64,000 nt of DNA, from the NCBI GenBank assembly GCA_965226945.1, contig OZ245717.1, positions 1-64,000 on the forward strand. Direction: 5' to 3'. A program made the translations under genes and the position numbers. This stretch comes from SYLG01 sp965226945. GTDB taxonomy: Bacteria > Planctomycetota > Planctomycetia > Gemmatales > Gemmataceae. Under the pieces are notes generated by a model. It worked only from the letters and a program-made list of their open reading frames with translations. It searched no databases and had not been told where the DNA came from. Below are positions 63,526 through 64,000 of this stretch, piece after piece. Every line of letters starts with the position of its first letter. Position 1 is the first letter of the stretch.

Positions 63526-64000
63526 ATGGAACCATCAGCCCCTCATGCGGGAACCGCCATGGCACCTTGGAAATTCTGGGTCAAGTTCGCTGGAAAATCG
63601 CCTCGTTTGGGCTCCTTCCGATCGGCCGTGACGAAAGCCACCCTCTTTGCCAGCGGTCTGGTCCTTTCGTTTGGTTCGACGGGTCGCTTGACCATCGCCC
63701 AGGCGCCACCCTCCGCGAGCCCGGCCTCCTCCTCTCCCGCGGTTGCCTTCGACGCTTCCCTGGACCCCTGGGTGAAGAAACTGGGAGATAGCCATTTCCG
63801 GCAACGGGAACTGGCCAGTCAGACTTTGCGTAAGGCCGGCGCCCCCGCGCTCGCCTGCTTGCGCAAATCGGTGAACGACCCCGACCCGGAAATTCGCCAG
63901 CGAGTCCTGGAACTGGTTTCGGAAATCGAAGCCTCGATCCAGATGGAGCCCAAACGGGTAACGCTCCGCGAAACCAACAAATCGGCCAAGGATGTATTGG
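63526..64000 (+). CDS. Exported HEAT-like repeat protein, partial (runs off the window)
   Basis: An open frame from the ATG at 63526 (or 63559) to the window end. A basic N-terminus and a hydrophobic stretch (ATLFASGLVLSFGS) suggest a signal peptide. Then come LDPWVKKLGDSHFRQRELAS and QTLRKAGAPALACLRKSV followed by DPDPEIRQRVLELV, the helical pair pattern found in many planctomycete PBS-lyase/HEAT-like secreted proteins. It is divergent from the P-type ATPase fusion gene. The C-terminal part lies outside the window. Confidence 0.7.
   Translation, partial: MEPSAPHAGTAMAPWKFWVKFAGKSPRLGSFRSAVTKATLFASGLVLSFGSTGRLTIAQAPPSASPASSSPAVAFDASLDPWVKKLGDSHFRQRELASQTLRKAGAPALACLRKSVNDPDPEIRQRVLELVSEIEASIQMEPKRVTLRETNKSAKDVL

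Noticed and set aside
1..64000. tRNA, rRNA or known riboswitch genes
   Set aside because: No cloverleaf, rRNA core segment or riboswitch aptamer was recognised by eye. A covariance-model scan was not possible, so small RNAs cannot be excluded.

Overview
The window comes from a high-GC member of the Planctomycetes, most likely a Gemmataceae-type bacterium. The evidence is indirect and read from the genes. There is a giant cell-surface protein with the LEDRxxPA-type N-terminal motif, a DUF1570 protein, an RHS protein with long serine runs preceded by a Cys-rich protein, many standalone small proteins, and fused SPFH, P-type ATPase and PDZ-Lgt architectures. No rRNA, tRNA or CRISPR array was seen.

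Layout. 1-4100: a HAD phosphatase, uracil-DNA glycosylase and a ComEC/Rec2 DNA-uptake channel. 4040-16370: an accessory island on the minus strand holding an RHS (YD-repeat) polymorphic toxin gene. An ISKra4-like element (8331-10040, 14-bp perfect inverted repeats, 8-bp GCTATAAG target duplication) splits this gene cleanly. Removing it restores one frame of about 2213 codons ending in a HEGVH zincin-like domain. Downstream lie a putative immunity gene, a dead IS4-family element, a DUF1963 gene and a truncated REP-type transposase. 16400-23170: genes on the same strand feeding into the RHS gene: a Cys-rich protein, the bifunctional ADP-heptose enzyme HldE, a glycosyltransferase with two tandem methyltransferases, and a double GT9 heptosyltransferase with a methyltransferase. 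This looks like an ADP-heptose glycosylation cassette coupled to a serine-rich surface toxin. 23170-24600: spacer with an IS1634-like relic.

24600-32440: housekeeping genes (universal stress protein, branched-chain aminotransferase, LolD and LolC lipoprotein-export ABC transporter, lysyl-tRNA synthetase, Gfo/Idh/MocA oxidoreductase, DUF1499, DJ-1/PfpI). 32830-36530: a 1234-residue surface protein with RTX-like, Ig-like, MBG and DUF4114-like domains. 36730-39870: a two-gene unit of a BrxL-like AAA ATPase without protease domain and a membrane HhH-TerB-J-like protein, with five 20-bp tandem repeats upstream. 40540-49290: WD40 protein, an unknown 781-residue membrane protein, DAHP synthase behind a terminator-like hairpin, zinc ribbon, xylose isomerase, and a GT39 membrane glycosyltransferase. 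49330-56640: an outer-membrane barrel-like protein, a standalone Clp_N protein, two GT2 glycosyltransferases, a small Cys-rich protein and a DUF1570 protein. 56750-63360: Lgt with an inserted PDZ domain, preceded by three SPFH-domain genes, the first fused to a heavy-metal P-type ATPase. The window ends inside a HEAT-like secreted protein.

Identifications rest on motif reading and recalled family patterns; no database search was possible.
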